Assembly: GCF_030317105.1 (NCBI RefSeq)
Contig: NZ_JASZYG010000028.1
Coordinates: forward strand, 1-60,218
Direction: 5' to 3'
Length of the DNA stretch: 60,218 nt
From: Variovorax brevis
GTDB taxonomy: Bacteria > Pseudomonadota > Gammaproteobacteria > Burkholderiales > Burkholderiaceae_C
A program made the position numbers and the translations under genes. The notes below the pieces were generated by a model, which saw only the letters and a program-made list of their open reading frames with translations, had not been told where the DNA came from and did not search any database. This document shows, in pieces, positions 8,824 to 16,687 of the stretch (positions within the stretch are counted from its first letter, which is position 1; the number at the start of each line of letters is the position of its first letter).

Positions 8824-9818
8824 TCAATTCCGCCAGCTTTGCTCCGCTGCTCGAGCGTTTCTTCACTCAGCGCCTGATGCAGCAGCGCCAAGCCAGTCCG
8901 CACACCATCAGTTCCTATCGCGATAGCTTCCGCCAGCTCTTGAAGTTCGCCCAGAAGCGACTGGGTAAACCACCGTCACGGCTGAGCCTCACGGAGGTCG
9001 ACGCCCCCTTGATCGTGAAGTTCCTCGACGACTTGGAGAAGCACCATGGCGTCAGTGTTCGAAGTCGCAACCTGCGGCTCACCGCGATCCATTCCTTCTT
9101 CCGCTATGCCGCGTTCGAAGCACCTACGCATTCCGCGCAGATTCAACGTGTACTGGCCATCCCCAGCAAGCGCTACACGCGGACCTTGGTCCCGTTTCTC
9201 GAACGTGCCGAGGTCGACGCTCTGCTCGCCGCTCCAGATCAGCGCACCTGGTCCGGCCGGCGTGATCACGCTTTCATGCTGGTGGCTGTGCAAACGGGTT
9301 TGCGGCTTTCGGAGATGACCGGCCTCAAGCGTGAGGATCTGATCCTCGGAGCGGGCGCGCACTTGCGGGTCTTCGGCAAGGGGCGCAAGGAGCGCTGCAC
9401 ACCCATTGCCAAGCCTACGCTGGCCGTACTGAAGGCCTGGTTGCGCGAGCATCAGCGTGGTGACGGGCAGATCCTTTTTCCCAGCGCCAAGGGTGAACGC
9501 CTGAGCGTTCACGGCGTGCAATACCTGCTGAACAAGCATCGAACGACGGCATCGAGAGCCTGCCCGTCGCTCTTGCAAAAGCGTGTCACTGTTCACCGCT
9601 TGAGGCACACCATGGCCATGGACCTTCTCCAGTCCGGCGTGAATCGATCCGTGATCGCCCTTTGGCTCGGCCACGAGAGCGTCGAGACCACCCAGATCTA
9701 TCTGGACGCATCCCTTGCCATGAAGGAACAGGCGCTGGCCAAGGCGACACCGCTACCCGGCAAACCAAGCCGATACAAGCCAACCGACCGTCTGCTGGAC
9801 TTCCTGAACGGCCTATAA
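8820..9818 (+). CDS. RIT1 tyrosine recombinase C
   Basis: 332 residues, starting at the ATG in the ATGA overlap with gene B. It has a core-binding domain (HTISSYRDSFRQLLKFAQKRLG) and catalytic residues Arg in QTGLRLSEMTGL, VHRLRHTMAMDLL, His in WLGHESVETTQIYL and the Tyr nucleophile. It is related to the split third gene of RIT2 (same position, same C-terminal LDFLNGL/LAFLQSL type of ending) but clearly diverged, so the two RIT elements are not recent duplicates. Confidence 0.92.
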   Translation: MINSASFAPLLERFFTQRLMQQRQASPHTISSYRDSFRQLLKFAQKRLGKPPSRLSLTEVDAPLIVKFLDDLEKHHGVSVRSRNLRLTAIHSFFRYAAFEAPTHSAQIQRVLAIPSKRYTRTLVPFLERAEVDALLAAPDQRTWSGRRDHAFMLVAVQTGLRLSEMTGLKREDLILGAGAHLRVFGKGRKERCTPIAKPTLAVLKAWLREHQRGDGQILFPSAKGERLSVHGVQYLLNKHRTTASRACPSLLQKRVTVHRLRHTMAMDLLQSGVNRSVIALWLGHESVETTQIYLDASLAMKEQALAKATPLPGKPSRYKPTDRLLDFLNGL

Positions 9819-9898
9819 GGGCCGGGAAACTATGTCGCGTGATGCCGCGATCGCGGCCTGCAAGATCCCCCAGGATGCCGCGCAACCCGCGCGCATTG

Positions 9899-9931
9899 CC
9901 AGACATAGTCAGGAAGGGTAGATAGTGCCGT
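9899..9931. repeat. RIT1 right terminal inverted repeat
   Basis: ccagacatagtcaggaag followed by ggtagatagtgccgt; the inverted partner of 6513-6545. An inner opposed copy (actatgtcg at 9830-9838) lies about 65 bp inside. The last bases (gtgccg, 9925-9930) are shared with the host recombinase gene. Confidence 0.85.
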
Positions 9932-10719
9932 AGAACGTGTGGCGTGACCCTCTTCTTGGCGAGCGCTGGGCGCTCGCGCGCAACCGCTGACGCGTGCTTG
10001 TGCAGAATGTAGGCGACACCATCGCGCGTCAACGGCTGGCCCTGATGGTTGAGGAAGACGCGCTGCTGATCGTACGTCACCACCATGCCGTTCAGTCGAT
10101 GCAGCGCATCGGCGGTCTCGCGCCACAGCGGCAGCAACCGCTCCTTCTTGCCTTTGCCACGCAGGCGTACCTGTCGCGGTGCAGCCAAGTGCAGGTCGTT
10201 CCAGCGAACGTCTATGGCTTCGTTGACGCGAGCGCCGCAGTTGTAAAGAAACAGCAAGAGCGTGTAGTCGCGCCAACCATCGGCAGTGCGCCGATCGGGC
10301 TTGCCAAGGATCGCGCGAACGTCGTCGGCCTCGAGGTAAGTGGCGGGACGCTGGCGTGCCTTCTTGGAGGGAATTGCCAGCACGCGGGCATACTGCTGCG
10401 AGTGCGCCAGGTCGTTGCGAACCAAGTGCTTGAAGAAGCTGCGGATCGCAGCGCGCCGACAGTTGCGTGTGTTGGCTGAGTTCGATCGCGCAGTCTCAAT
10501 GTGGTCGAGGAAGTGCCCAATCGTTTCGGCGTTGAGGTCGCTCAATTCGATCGAGGAGAAGTCGCGACGTTTGCGTTGCGCGACGAATTCGAACAGCAAC
10601 TTCAGGGCGTCCCGATAGGCCCGCACCGTATGAACACTGGCACCGCGTTGACGCGGAAGGTACTCGGTGAAGAACGACTCGACGTGAGCAAACAGCGCGT
10701 GCGGCGCGACGCTGCTCAT
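9925..10719 (-). pseudogene. RIT2 third tyrosine recombinase, N-terminal part
   Basis: This encodes the first 265 residues: an N-terminal SAM-like domain (SVHTVRAYRDALKLLFEFVAQ), catalytic Arg in NCGARVNEAIDV and the start of box II, TPHVLRH, where RIT1 interrupts it. The start at 10719 overlaps the stop of the second recombinase by ATGA. The C-terminal part, with the last His and the Tyr nucleophile, is at 6264-6491. As it stands the frame runs on into RIT1 and cannot give an active enzyme. Confidence 0.9.
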
Positions 10720-11687
10720 CGCGGCCGCCGCGCGTGGTGCAGATGATCTTCGAAGCGGCTGCTGGCCAAATCTAGCAACTGAGGTGTCGCCTTCAAGTAG
10801 ACCTCGGTTCCGAGCGCGTTCAGGTGGCCCAGATATGCCGACAGCCATGGCAACTTGGCTTGCACGTCGATCCCTTCGACTGCCCACGCCGTGAGTCGAT
10901 GCACCGCGAAGGCATGACGGAACTCGTACGGCCGCGCGCCAGCCCGTCCGCTCTTCGGCTTCATGCCGAGGTCGCGCAGAATTCTTCGAAGTGCATCCGA
11001 GGCGGACTTGACCGTCAACGGCGAAGCATCCTTGCGCAGGAACAGTGCGGCCGGATCGGTCCGCTGATTGTTGGCAAGCAATTGCTGGCGCGCTTCAAGG
11101 TAGCGGGAGAGTTCGCTTACCAAGTCGGGACGGATCGCCACAATGCGGGAGCGCCCCTTGCTGTGCAGAACCAGCAACGTGCCGCGCTTGAGATCGACAT
11201 CCACCATCCTCAGCCGCACGGCTTCGCCCAACCTCATTCCCGTGCAGTAGAGCACCAGGACCAAGGTGCGCAGCATGGGACCCCAGATGAATCGCCCGTG
11301 ATGGGAAGTGGCGGCCGCGAGGAGTTGGCGCACTTCGTCATGCGAGAAGATGTAAGGCTGGAAGCTCGACACCTTGACAGGCGCCAGCGCATGCTCCGGA
11401 ACATAGCTCGACGGATCACGGCGGCGGCGATACAGGCACAGTTGGCGAACAACGCCGAACTCAAGGCCCACGGTCACGGCCTTGCGCCCAGCAATTCGTG
11501 TGGTCCAGCGCGCCACGGCGACGTCGAGTGCCACTTCGCCGCGATCCCCCCAATGCCGCGCAACGAAACGGACGAAGCGATTGATGACGAATTCTCCTCG
11601 GCCGTAGTCCGCCCCCATGGCTCGCTTGAAACGCAAGAAGTCCTGCGCGTCACGACCGAGCTCTGCAGCCGTCACAATCGTCCTCAT
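10716..11687 (-). CDS. RIT2 tyrosine recombinase B
   Basis: 323 residues, ATGA overlaps at both ends with its neighbours. Catalytic residues: Arg in CTGMRLGEAVRL, Arg-His in YEFRHAFAVHRLT (the first His of HxxRH is Tyr here), His in YLGHLNALGTEVYL and the Tyr nucleophile. Its length and layout match the middle recombinase of RIT1. It was probably mobile in the past; with gene C split, the trio is incomplete. Confidence 0.9.
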   Translation of the reverse strand: MRTIVTAAELGRDAQDFLRFKRAMGADYGRGEFVINRFVRFVARHWGDRGEVALDVAVARWTTRIAGRKAVTVGLEFGVVRQLCLYRRRRDPSSYVPEHALAPVKVSSFQPYIFSHDEVRQLLAAATSHHGRFIWGPMLRTLVLVLYCTGMRLGEAVRLRMVDVDLKRGTLLVLHSKGRSRIVAIRPDLVSELSRYLEARQQLLANNQRTDPAALFLRKDASPLTVKSASDALRRILRDLGMKPKSGRAGARPYEFRHAFAVHRLTAWAVEGIDVQAKLPWLSAYLGHLNALGTEVYLKATPQLLDLASSRFEDHLHHARRPR

Positions 11688-12922
11688 GATGGTACCGGCA
11701 GCGACACTTCGCGCAGCGACTCGGTGGCGATTCGCACATACGCCGAGATCGATTCGGAATCGCGGTGACCGAGCAAATCGGAGAGGACCCTGGGGCGTGT
11801 GCCCACATCGAGTTGCCGCGCAGCATTCGAATAGCGCAAGACGTGACTGCCGAGGTATTGGGCTTCGATACCGGCTGCATGGGCATGCTTGATGAGAATG
11901 TGCCGGACGGCTGAGGAGGCCGTCAGGGGATCGAACGGCATCTTCATTTGCACGAACAGGTGCCTGGTCGGCGTGTGCGGCGGTCGCCCGTGCCGCAGAT
12001 AGCGCGCTAGCACCTTGGCAACGGCAGGCAGCAGCGGCAAGGTGAAGGCAACGCCAGTCTTCGGCCGCACTACCGTCAGCGTGTTGGTGCCCCAGTCGAT
12101 GTCTTCAAGCCGCAAGCGGATGACCTCGCCGGCGCCGAATCCGTATGTGCACATCATTAGCAACACCGCATGGTCTCGCAGGCCCCGGGCCGACGACGTG
12201 TCCACTGCTCGAAGCAAGCATTGCACGTCCTCCCATGGCAGCGCCCGTCGCGGCTGCGCGTATCTTGGAGGCCGAACAGGTGAGACCACTGCGTCTGCCA
12301 GATCGAGCGAGATGCGCCCCGTGGCAAGCAGGAATCGTGCAAAAGACCGAATGCCGCCAGCAATATCGGCTGTCGTCGATCGTGCGTATCGGTGCGAGAA
12401 CTCGATCAAGAACTCATCGATGTCGAGTAGCGTCATCGTTCGCCAGGTCTTACCTCGACGAGCGAGGTACTCCAATACTCTGTCGACTTGGTTCAACCTT
12501 TTGCGCACGGTCGGCGCGGGGTTGCCACGCTGGCGCGCGAGGTGGTCGCTGTACGCTCGTAGCAGCGCCGACGCCGGGGGGCGAACGCCCACTGGCTTGC
12601 GCCACGCGGGAAGCGGTATCCCCAACACCACGTACACGCGGGTCAACGCGTAGAGCGCAGTGCGTGCGCTGCCCAACTGGGTGGCCTCGAGTTGCCTCCG
12701 ACGCCCATACCAAGCAATGAATCGACGCGCTCCGCTTAACGTCAGTTCGCTACGCTCATCAAGCCCGCGTTCGGCGCAGTAGGCGCGGAATCGCCTTATC
12801 CAATGCAGGTATTCGACGGCACTGCTGTCGTGTACGCAGCGATCGGCACGCCAAACCCGGCGCATGTCCGTGGTCGTCGGAACACTGATCGCTGGCTTCG
12901 AATTGACGAACTTGTGTTGCAT
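11684..12922 (-). CDS. RIT2 tyrosine recombinase A, with altered catalytic residues
   Basis: 412 residues with the layout of the first recombinase of RIT trios. The C-terminal Tyr is present (SISAYVRIA), as is the LLGHRDSES block. However, the position of the first catalytic Arg reads YGFGAGEVIRL, where the family normally has GLRxGE, and box II reads SHVLRYSNAARQL, with Tyr in place of the second His. The protein may bind DNA without normal catalysis, or these may be decay. The start ATG at 12922 overlaps an upstream ORF. The 3' end overlaps gene B by ATGA. Confidence 0.88.
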   Translation of the reverse strand: MQHKFVNSKPAISVPTTTDMRRVWRADRCVHDSSAVEYLHWIRRFRAYCAERGLDERSELTLSGARRFIAWYGRRRQLEATQLGSARTALYALTRVYVVLGIPLPAWRKPVGVRPPASALLRAYSDHLARQRGNPAPTVRKRLNQVDRVLEYLARRGKTWRTMTLLDIDEFLIEFSHRYARSTTADIAGGIRSFARFLLATGRISLDLADAVVSPVRPPRYAQPRRALPWEDVQCLLRAVDTSSARGLRDHAVLLMMCTYGFGAGEVIRLRLEDIDWGTNTLTVVRPKTGVAFTLPLLPAVAKVLARYLRHGRPPHTPTRHLFVQMKMPFDPLTASSAVRHILIKHAHAAGIEAQYLGSHVLRYSNAARQLDVGTRPRVLSDLLGHRDSESISAYVRIATESLREVSLPVPS

Positions 12923-13575
12923 GGTTGATGCCGGGCATCGGTAACGACAACGTACCGGCAGTCGAAGACCTCGTCACGCCCCTTCCTGTGTTGGTCACCT
13001 CTCTGCGAGCGCGCGCTGCCCTGCGCTTGGAGGAAGCCCAGCGGCGACGGCAAACTGGCCAGCAACTGTGGTGCGACGGCGCGGCGCAGCCAAAGCAGTA
13101 CGCTATCCGAACCGAGGGTGGCCAGCGGCGCTGCACACGTCATGAAGGAGGCGGCCGGCGCGATCGACGCCAACCGCAAGAGGGCGTCAAGTGCAACGTG
13201 AACCGCCCGCAGTCGGCGGCGGAGCCAACGCAACGCACTCGGCAAGGTCACATTGAGGCTGCGCAAGGCGCCGGCGGCAACCTCCATGCTCTTGCTCGAC
13301 GTCGCCGTGGCAACCGCGTCTTCGACTGATGCAAGAAGGCCAGGCAGCCTCGCTGCAAGGAAGTCGGGCAGCAGGCTGAACGTTCGATGTCCTCGCGGGC
13401 AGTACCAACGGGCGACGCGAAGCCCTTGCGGAGTCACCCGCGCATAGCTGCCATGGCGTGTGAGACCGCAGCCGCCGGCCACGTGAAGCGGACAAATGGG
13501 CAGTTGAGCATCACGCCACTCTTGGCCAGCGATGTACGCCTCGACACTCGACCTCGTACGCAGCGGAATTTGCAA
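12796..13575 (-). CDS. RIT2-associated ORF with Cys/His-rich N-terminus, unknown function
   Basis: It lies between the right RIT2 end and recombinase A, in the same orientation. The N-terminal 60 residues contain CPLHVAGGCGLTRHGSYAR and RWYCPRGHRTFSLLPDFLA, a probable zinc-binding and helix-turn-helix-like region of the kind seen in transposon-associated proteins. The middle is Ala/Leu/Arg-rich and helical. The last 40 or so residues overlap recombinase A out of frame and may not be native, so the true end is uncertain (possibly a frameshift). Role unknown; it may be an accessory DNA-binding protein of the element. Confidence 0.5.
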   Translation of the reverse strand: MQIPLRTRSSVEAYIAGQEWRDAQLPICPLHVAGGCGLTRHGSYARVTPQGLRVARWYCPRGHRTFSLLPDFLAARLPGLLASVEDAVATATSSKSMEVAAGALRSLNVTLPSALRWLRRRLRAVHVALDALLRLASIAPAASFMTCAAPLATLGSDSVLLWLRRAVAPQLLASLPSPLGFLQAQGSARSQRGDQHRKGRDEVFDCRYVVVTDARHQPCNTSSSIRSQRSVFRRPRTCAGFGVPIAAYTTAVPSNTCIG

Positions 13576-13708
13576 GACTGTTCCCCGTCGCGTCGACGAA
13601 CGTCGACACCACGCCGGGAATTATGCGGAGTCCGAAGACCAGGTCTCTTCGGAGAGAACTTTGAGCGCGCGGGGCAGGTTCCCAAGATAAATCGCCACCC
13701 CAGATACT

Positions 13709-14720
13709 GAACCCAGCATCCAAGATGCGTCAGGCCATGGTCGGCGGCAATTGCGTCGTAGACCTGGTACCCGTCGGTCACGAGCGCGGCACCGCGCCGG
13801 ATGCCGGCATAGAGCTTGTGCGCGTGCACGGCACCGCGACCCGGCGCATAAGCGAACAGCCGCACTGGCGGTCCGCTGCCGTTCATCTGTGCCCACATGA
13901 AGCTCTTCGTCTGCGCCTTGCGCCCGGGCTCCTTGAGCACCTGAACGGTCGTCTCGTCCCCGTAGATCAGGTCGGAGTCCAGCAGGTGGTCACGCAGCAG
14001 GTTGATGATGGGCTGAACGGCCTGGCCGACGCGAACGACGCCGGCGGCGAGCGTGTTGCTCACGATGTCGCCGCCGAAGCGGCGCAGCAGCACGGCCGTG
14101 CGGTACAGGGGCATGCCGAACTGGTACTTGCCCGTGATGACCCAGGCCTGCGCCTCCTCAGTGAGTAGGCCTCGCGGGATGATGCGAGCTGGTGTCGGCG
14201 CGACCTTCAGGCTCAGGTCACAGCAGGGGCACGCGTACTTGATGCGGTGGTGCTGGAGCACGCGCACCTGCTCGGGGATGACGTGCATCTGCTCGCTGAC
14301 CTCGGCGCCGATCTCCACCAACGCGTGGCCGTCGTGCGCGCAGATGCGCTCGGACTCGGGCAGCTCGTGGCGAACGATGTCGCGCGGCAGCGCGGGATCC
14401 AGCGGCTTGCGTCCGCGCTTCTTGCGCTGGTGGCCAGCGACTGCCGTCGATTCATCGTCATCGATTTCGGCCGGCAGTGTTTGCGCGGTCGGCGCGAGCG
14501 CCTCGGCCTCGTTGAGGAACAGGTCCTTCTGCTCAGTGCCGCGGGCCTCGCTCTTGGCGGCGAACAACTGACGCTGCAAGGCGCGCAGGCGTTCCAGTGC
14601 CAGATCCCGCTCGGTGGTCACCACGCGCAGTTCGCCAACGAGAGATTCGCTGCGCCGGGTGGCCTCGGCCAAGGCTTGTTGCAGGGCTGCGAATTCTTGG
14701 GCGGTGGGCATTTGAACCAT
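13709..14720 (-). pseudogene. tnpC: IS66 TnpC transposase, N-terminal part
   Basis: This covers about 337 residues: an N-terminal coiled-coil with leucines (LVGELRVVTTERDLALERLRAL), a linker rich in acidic residues, the zinc-finger region around YACPCCDLSLKV, and the first catalytic Asp in LIYGDETTVQVL and the second in VTDGYQVYDAI. It stops at GCWV where the 10.2-kb insertion begins. The remainder is at 2983-3545. The ATG at 14720 is the usual TnpC start. Confidence 0.92.
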
Positions 14721-14814
14721 CGCTTGCTTTGATCAATATGACGTGCAGGCGTTCCTCGAACATCGCATTGTCGAGGAAGATTCGGCAGCTTTTTTGCAAG
14801 CTGCCGTTGAGCGA

Positions 14815-15165
14815 TCAGGCCACTCGCTCGTAGAAGCGACGAGGGTGCTTGTGGACCACCGCGAGATCAATGCCATCGAGCAACCAGTGCAGTTGCTCCA
14901 CCGTCAACGTCGGCACGGTGACAACGTCGGGCCAGATGAACCTGTCCTCCTCGAGACGCTTCATCAATAGCCAAAATCCGTTGCGCTCCCATCCCAGAAT
15001 CTTCACGCGGTCGCGCCGCCGATTGCGAAACACATACACGGCTTGCGCGAACGGATCCAGCCCCAGGGCCTGCTCGACCAGGACCGCCAGGCCGTTGAGA
15101 CCGGTGCGGAAGTCGATGGCCTCGCGGTGCAGGTAGACCTTCAGCCCTTCGTCGAAGCGGAACAC
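14815..15165 (-). CDS. tnpB: IS66 Orf2 (TnpB)
   Basis: A 116-residue IS66 accessory protein with the family signature YVFRNRRRDRVKILGWERNG and a GFWLLMKRLEEDRF segment. TnpB is needed for transposition in IS66 elements although its biochemical role is unclear. The GTG start at 15165 lies inside the 3' end of tnpA, so the two are translationally coupled. The gene is intact. Confidence 0.93.
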   Translation of the reverse strand: MFRFDEGLKVYLHREAIDFRTGLNGLAVLVEQALGLDPFAQAVYVFRNRRRDRVKILGWERNGFWLLMKRLEEDRFIWPDVVTVPTLTVEQLHWLLDGIDLAVVHKHPRRFYERVA

Positions 15166-15575
15166 CGCAGCCTCCCCAGCGCCTCGATCACTTCGCCGAC
15201 GTTACGCAGCTCTACGCCGCGAAGGTCGATCGCCACGCCATTGGGCAAGCGTGCCTGCACGTCCATCACGCCGTCGCCGCATCGGGCCACGATCGGCGAC
15301 GCTGGCGGCAACGAGACCGCCACGAACGTCGCAGGCGCCGGCACTGCGCTGGCGATGGCCTTGCGCGGCCGACCACCATGGCCATGCTCGCGAAGCCAGC
15401 GTCCAACCTGGTTGGCATTGACGCCGCACTCGCGCGCCAGGCGCGACACCGAGGCGCCTGGCTGCCGACACAGTGCCACCAGCTCTGACTTCGCCGCCTC
15501 GTCGTACACGCTGCGTCCGTCGCTCTTGTGCCCCACCACCAGCCGGCGCTTGAGGTCTTCCAAATCGTCTGCCAT
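15141..15575 (-). CDS. tnpA: IS66 Orf1 (TnpA)
   Basis: A 144-residue protein with an N-terminal helix-turn-helix of the IS66/IS3 Orf1 type (LVALCRQPGASVSRLARECG VNANQVGRWLRE). It is presumed to bind the element ends. A strong hairpin stands immediately before its start codon (see 15577-15608). The gene is the first of the tnpABC operon, near the right end of the element. Confidence 0.9.
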   Translation of the reverse strand: MADDLEDLKRRLVVGHKSDGRSVYDEAAKSELVALCRQPGASVSRLARECGVNANQVGRWLREHGHGGRPRKAIASAVPAPATFVAVSLPPASPIVARCGDGVMDVQARLPNGVAIDLRGVELRNVGEVIEALGRLRCSASTKG

Positions 15576-15576
15576 T

Positions 15577-15608
15577 TACGTTCCCACATTCATCTATGTG
15601 GGAACGTA
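15577..15608. promoter_or_regulatory. 13-bp-arm inverted repeat directly before tnpA start
   Basis: The perfect arms tacgttcccacat and atgtgggaacgta are separated by 6 nt. The structure begins one base upstream of the tnpA ATG (15575), where a Shine-Dalgarno site would lie. In RNA it could hide the ribosome site; in DNA it could bind a dimeric repressor. No other Shine-Dalgarno sequence is visible. Confidence 0.6.
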
Positions 15609-15660
15609 GGCTGTCACGTCACAGCCCGCGGCTCAAGGACGTGGTTCATTGACCGCATAC

Positions 15661-16566
15661 GTTGATGTACAAGCGAGACGACTCGTACAACCGCGCCAGG
15701 GCCTTCGTAGCTTCGCGACCGCTCAGGCGGCCATAGCCGACCAGCCGTCGAACGATCGCGCCGTTCTTCTGCTCCACCCAAGCCTGGTCGTTCTTCTTGT
15801 AGGGCCGTGATCGCGTCTGCTCAAGCCCGCGCCCCTTGCAATAGTCGAACACGGCCTGGCTCATGAAGGTGCTGTCATTGTCCGAGTCGATGCCGAGCAT
15901 CGCGAACGGCAGATCGGCAGTCACCTTTTCGAAGGCTTCGATCACCAGCATCTGGTCGCGCATCCTCATCGCCACGCATTCCGTCCAACCGCTGGCGATG
16001 TCGGTCAGCGTCAGTGTGCGAACGTAGTCACCGTCCGTCTTCGGGCCGCCGCAGTGTTCGACCATGTCGATCTCGAAGAAACCTGGCGCAGGGTCGCGCC
16101 AGTCGGCGAACGTGCGTACCGGAATGCTGCGCCTGATGGCCGCGCCTACGCCAGTGCGGCGTCTGCGCTTCCCGTCGATATGCGAACGCGCATCGGCCAG
16201 CACTCGATCGATGGTCGCTGCGCTGACCTGCAGGACCTTGGTCCTGACGACCGGGTCCAGGTCGAGGTGGCCATGGCGTTCCATCGCATCGACCAACATC
16301 GGAATCAACGCCTTCAGGCGTTTGCCGCAGACTCGGTCGGCGGCCTCCCACAGCACCGTCAGGGCTTGCCGCACCGCCTCGTCATACAGACGGTTGCGTG
16401 CTCGAGTTTCCTTCGTGCTGGCCTCTTCTCGCAACACGCGGATGGCGTGTTTGCGGTGGTAGCCGGTCACGGCCACGAACTCATCCAGGATCTTCGCCTT
16501 CTCCACCGGCGGCGCGCTGCTGTAGCGCGCTCGCACTGCTTCAACCAACTCTTTGCGTGTTGCCAT
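15661..16566 (-). pseudogene. rve-type transposase, N-terminal part
   Basis: This encodes about 300 residues: an N-terminal helical region (KILDEFVAVTGYHRKHAIRVL) and the integrase core with FFEIDMVEHCGG (Asp), LGIDSDNDSTF (Asp) and NDQAWVEQKNGAI (Glu), a full DDE set. The start at 16566 is preferred; an upstream ATG at 16608 is possible. It is cut at RLYIN by the IS66-type element, and the C-terminal part is at 1155-1762. I cannot name the IS family with certainty (IS481-like or an unclassified integrase-core group). Confidence 0.88.
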
Positions 16567-16687
16567 GCTGATTCGCCTCGTCACGTAGTGCTGCTCCCGT
16601 CGGACCATCCGACGGGTAGCAAGTTACGTGAGGCAACAGGTCAGCTCGGGTAGCAATTCCGGCGAGTCAATGCGGCCGCTCACAATA

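Larger units (their letters stand above)
6492..9930 (+). mobile_element. RIT element 1, complete, inserted in RIT2
   Basis: The element holds three complete overlapping recombinase genes on the plus strand between inverted repeats at 6513-6545 and 9899-9931. The hexamer gtgccg stands at both junctions (6486-6491 and 9925-9930) and is present once in the restored host gene, so it is the crossover or duplicated core. The left end carries about 21 extra bases outside its repeat, containing a second arm (gtgccgtctac at 6486 against gtagacggcac at 6509). When the ends are joined in a circle they would form a long palindrome of 20-nt arms around a 12-nt spacer. Confidence 0.85.
3546..13708. mobile_element. 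10,163-bp composite insertion (IS91-type element plus nested RIT elements) in IS66 tnpC
   Basis: Removal of exactly this segment restores tnpC. The left end is a palindrome typical of a rolling-circle terminus, upstream of an IS91-type gene pair. The right end is the terminal repeat of a RIT element, directly followed by GAAC. IS91-type elements do not duplicate their target and insert beside GAAC/GTTC tetranucleotides, which fits the absence of a duplication and the GAAC at 13709-13712. The right terminus, however, carries RIT sequence rather than recognisable IS91 sequence, so the exact mechanism is unresolved. Confidence 0.75.
6167..13708 (-). mobile_element. RIT element 2 (recombinase in trio), outer copy, interrupted by RIT element 1
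   Basis: The ends are inverted copies: cagtatctggggtgccg at 6167 matches the complement of 13693-13709, both followed by a TTTATCTTG block and, about 75-80 bp further in, by a second shared block (ccccgcataaatcccg against ctccgcataattcccg). Between them are three overlapping tyrosine recombinase genes on the minus strand plus one extra ORF next to the right end. RIT elements with three adjacent recombinases and inverted ends are a described class. The third gene is split by a second RIT element. Confidence 0.8.
1763..15660 (-). mobile_element. IS66-type element with J-domain passenger gene, itself interrupted by a 10.2-kb insertion
   Basis: The flanks carry the identical 8-mer gttgatgt at 1755-1762 and 15661-15668, the target duplication length expected of IS66. 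The ends are imperfect inverted repeats: gtaagcgatcaatcatcc at 1763 against gtatgcggtcaatgaacc read inward from 15660, 14 of 18 matching. Inside are tnpA, tnpB and tnpC on the minus strand and a J-domain gene on the plus strand between the tnpC stop and the left end. tnpC is broken by the segment 3546-13708. Without that insertion the element would be about 3.7 kb. It sits inside the rve-type transposase gene. Confidence 0.88.
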
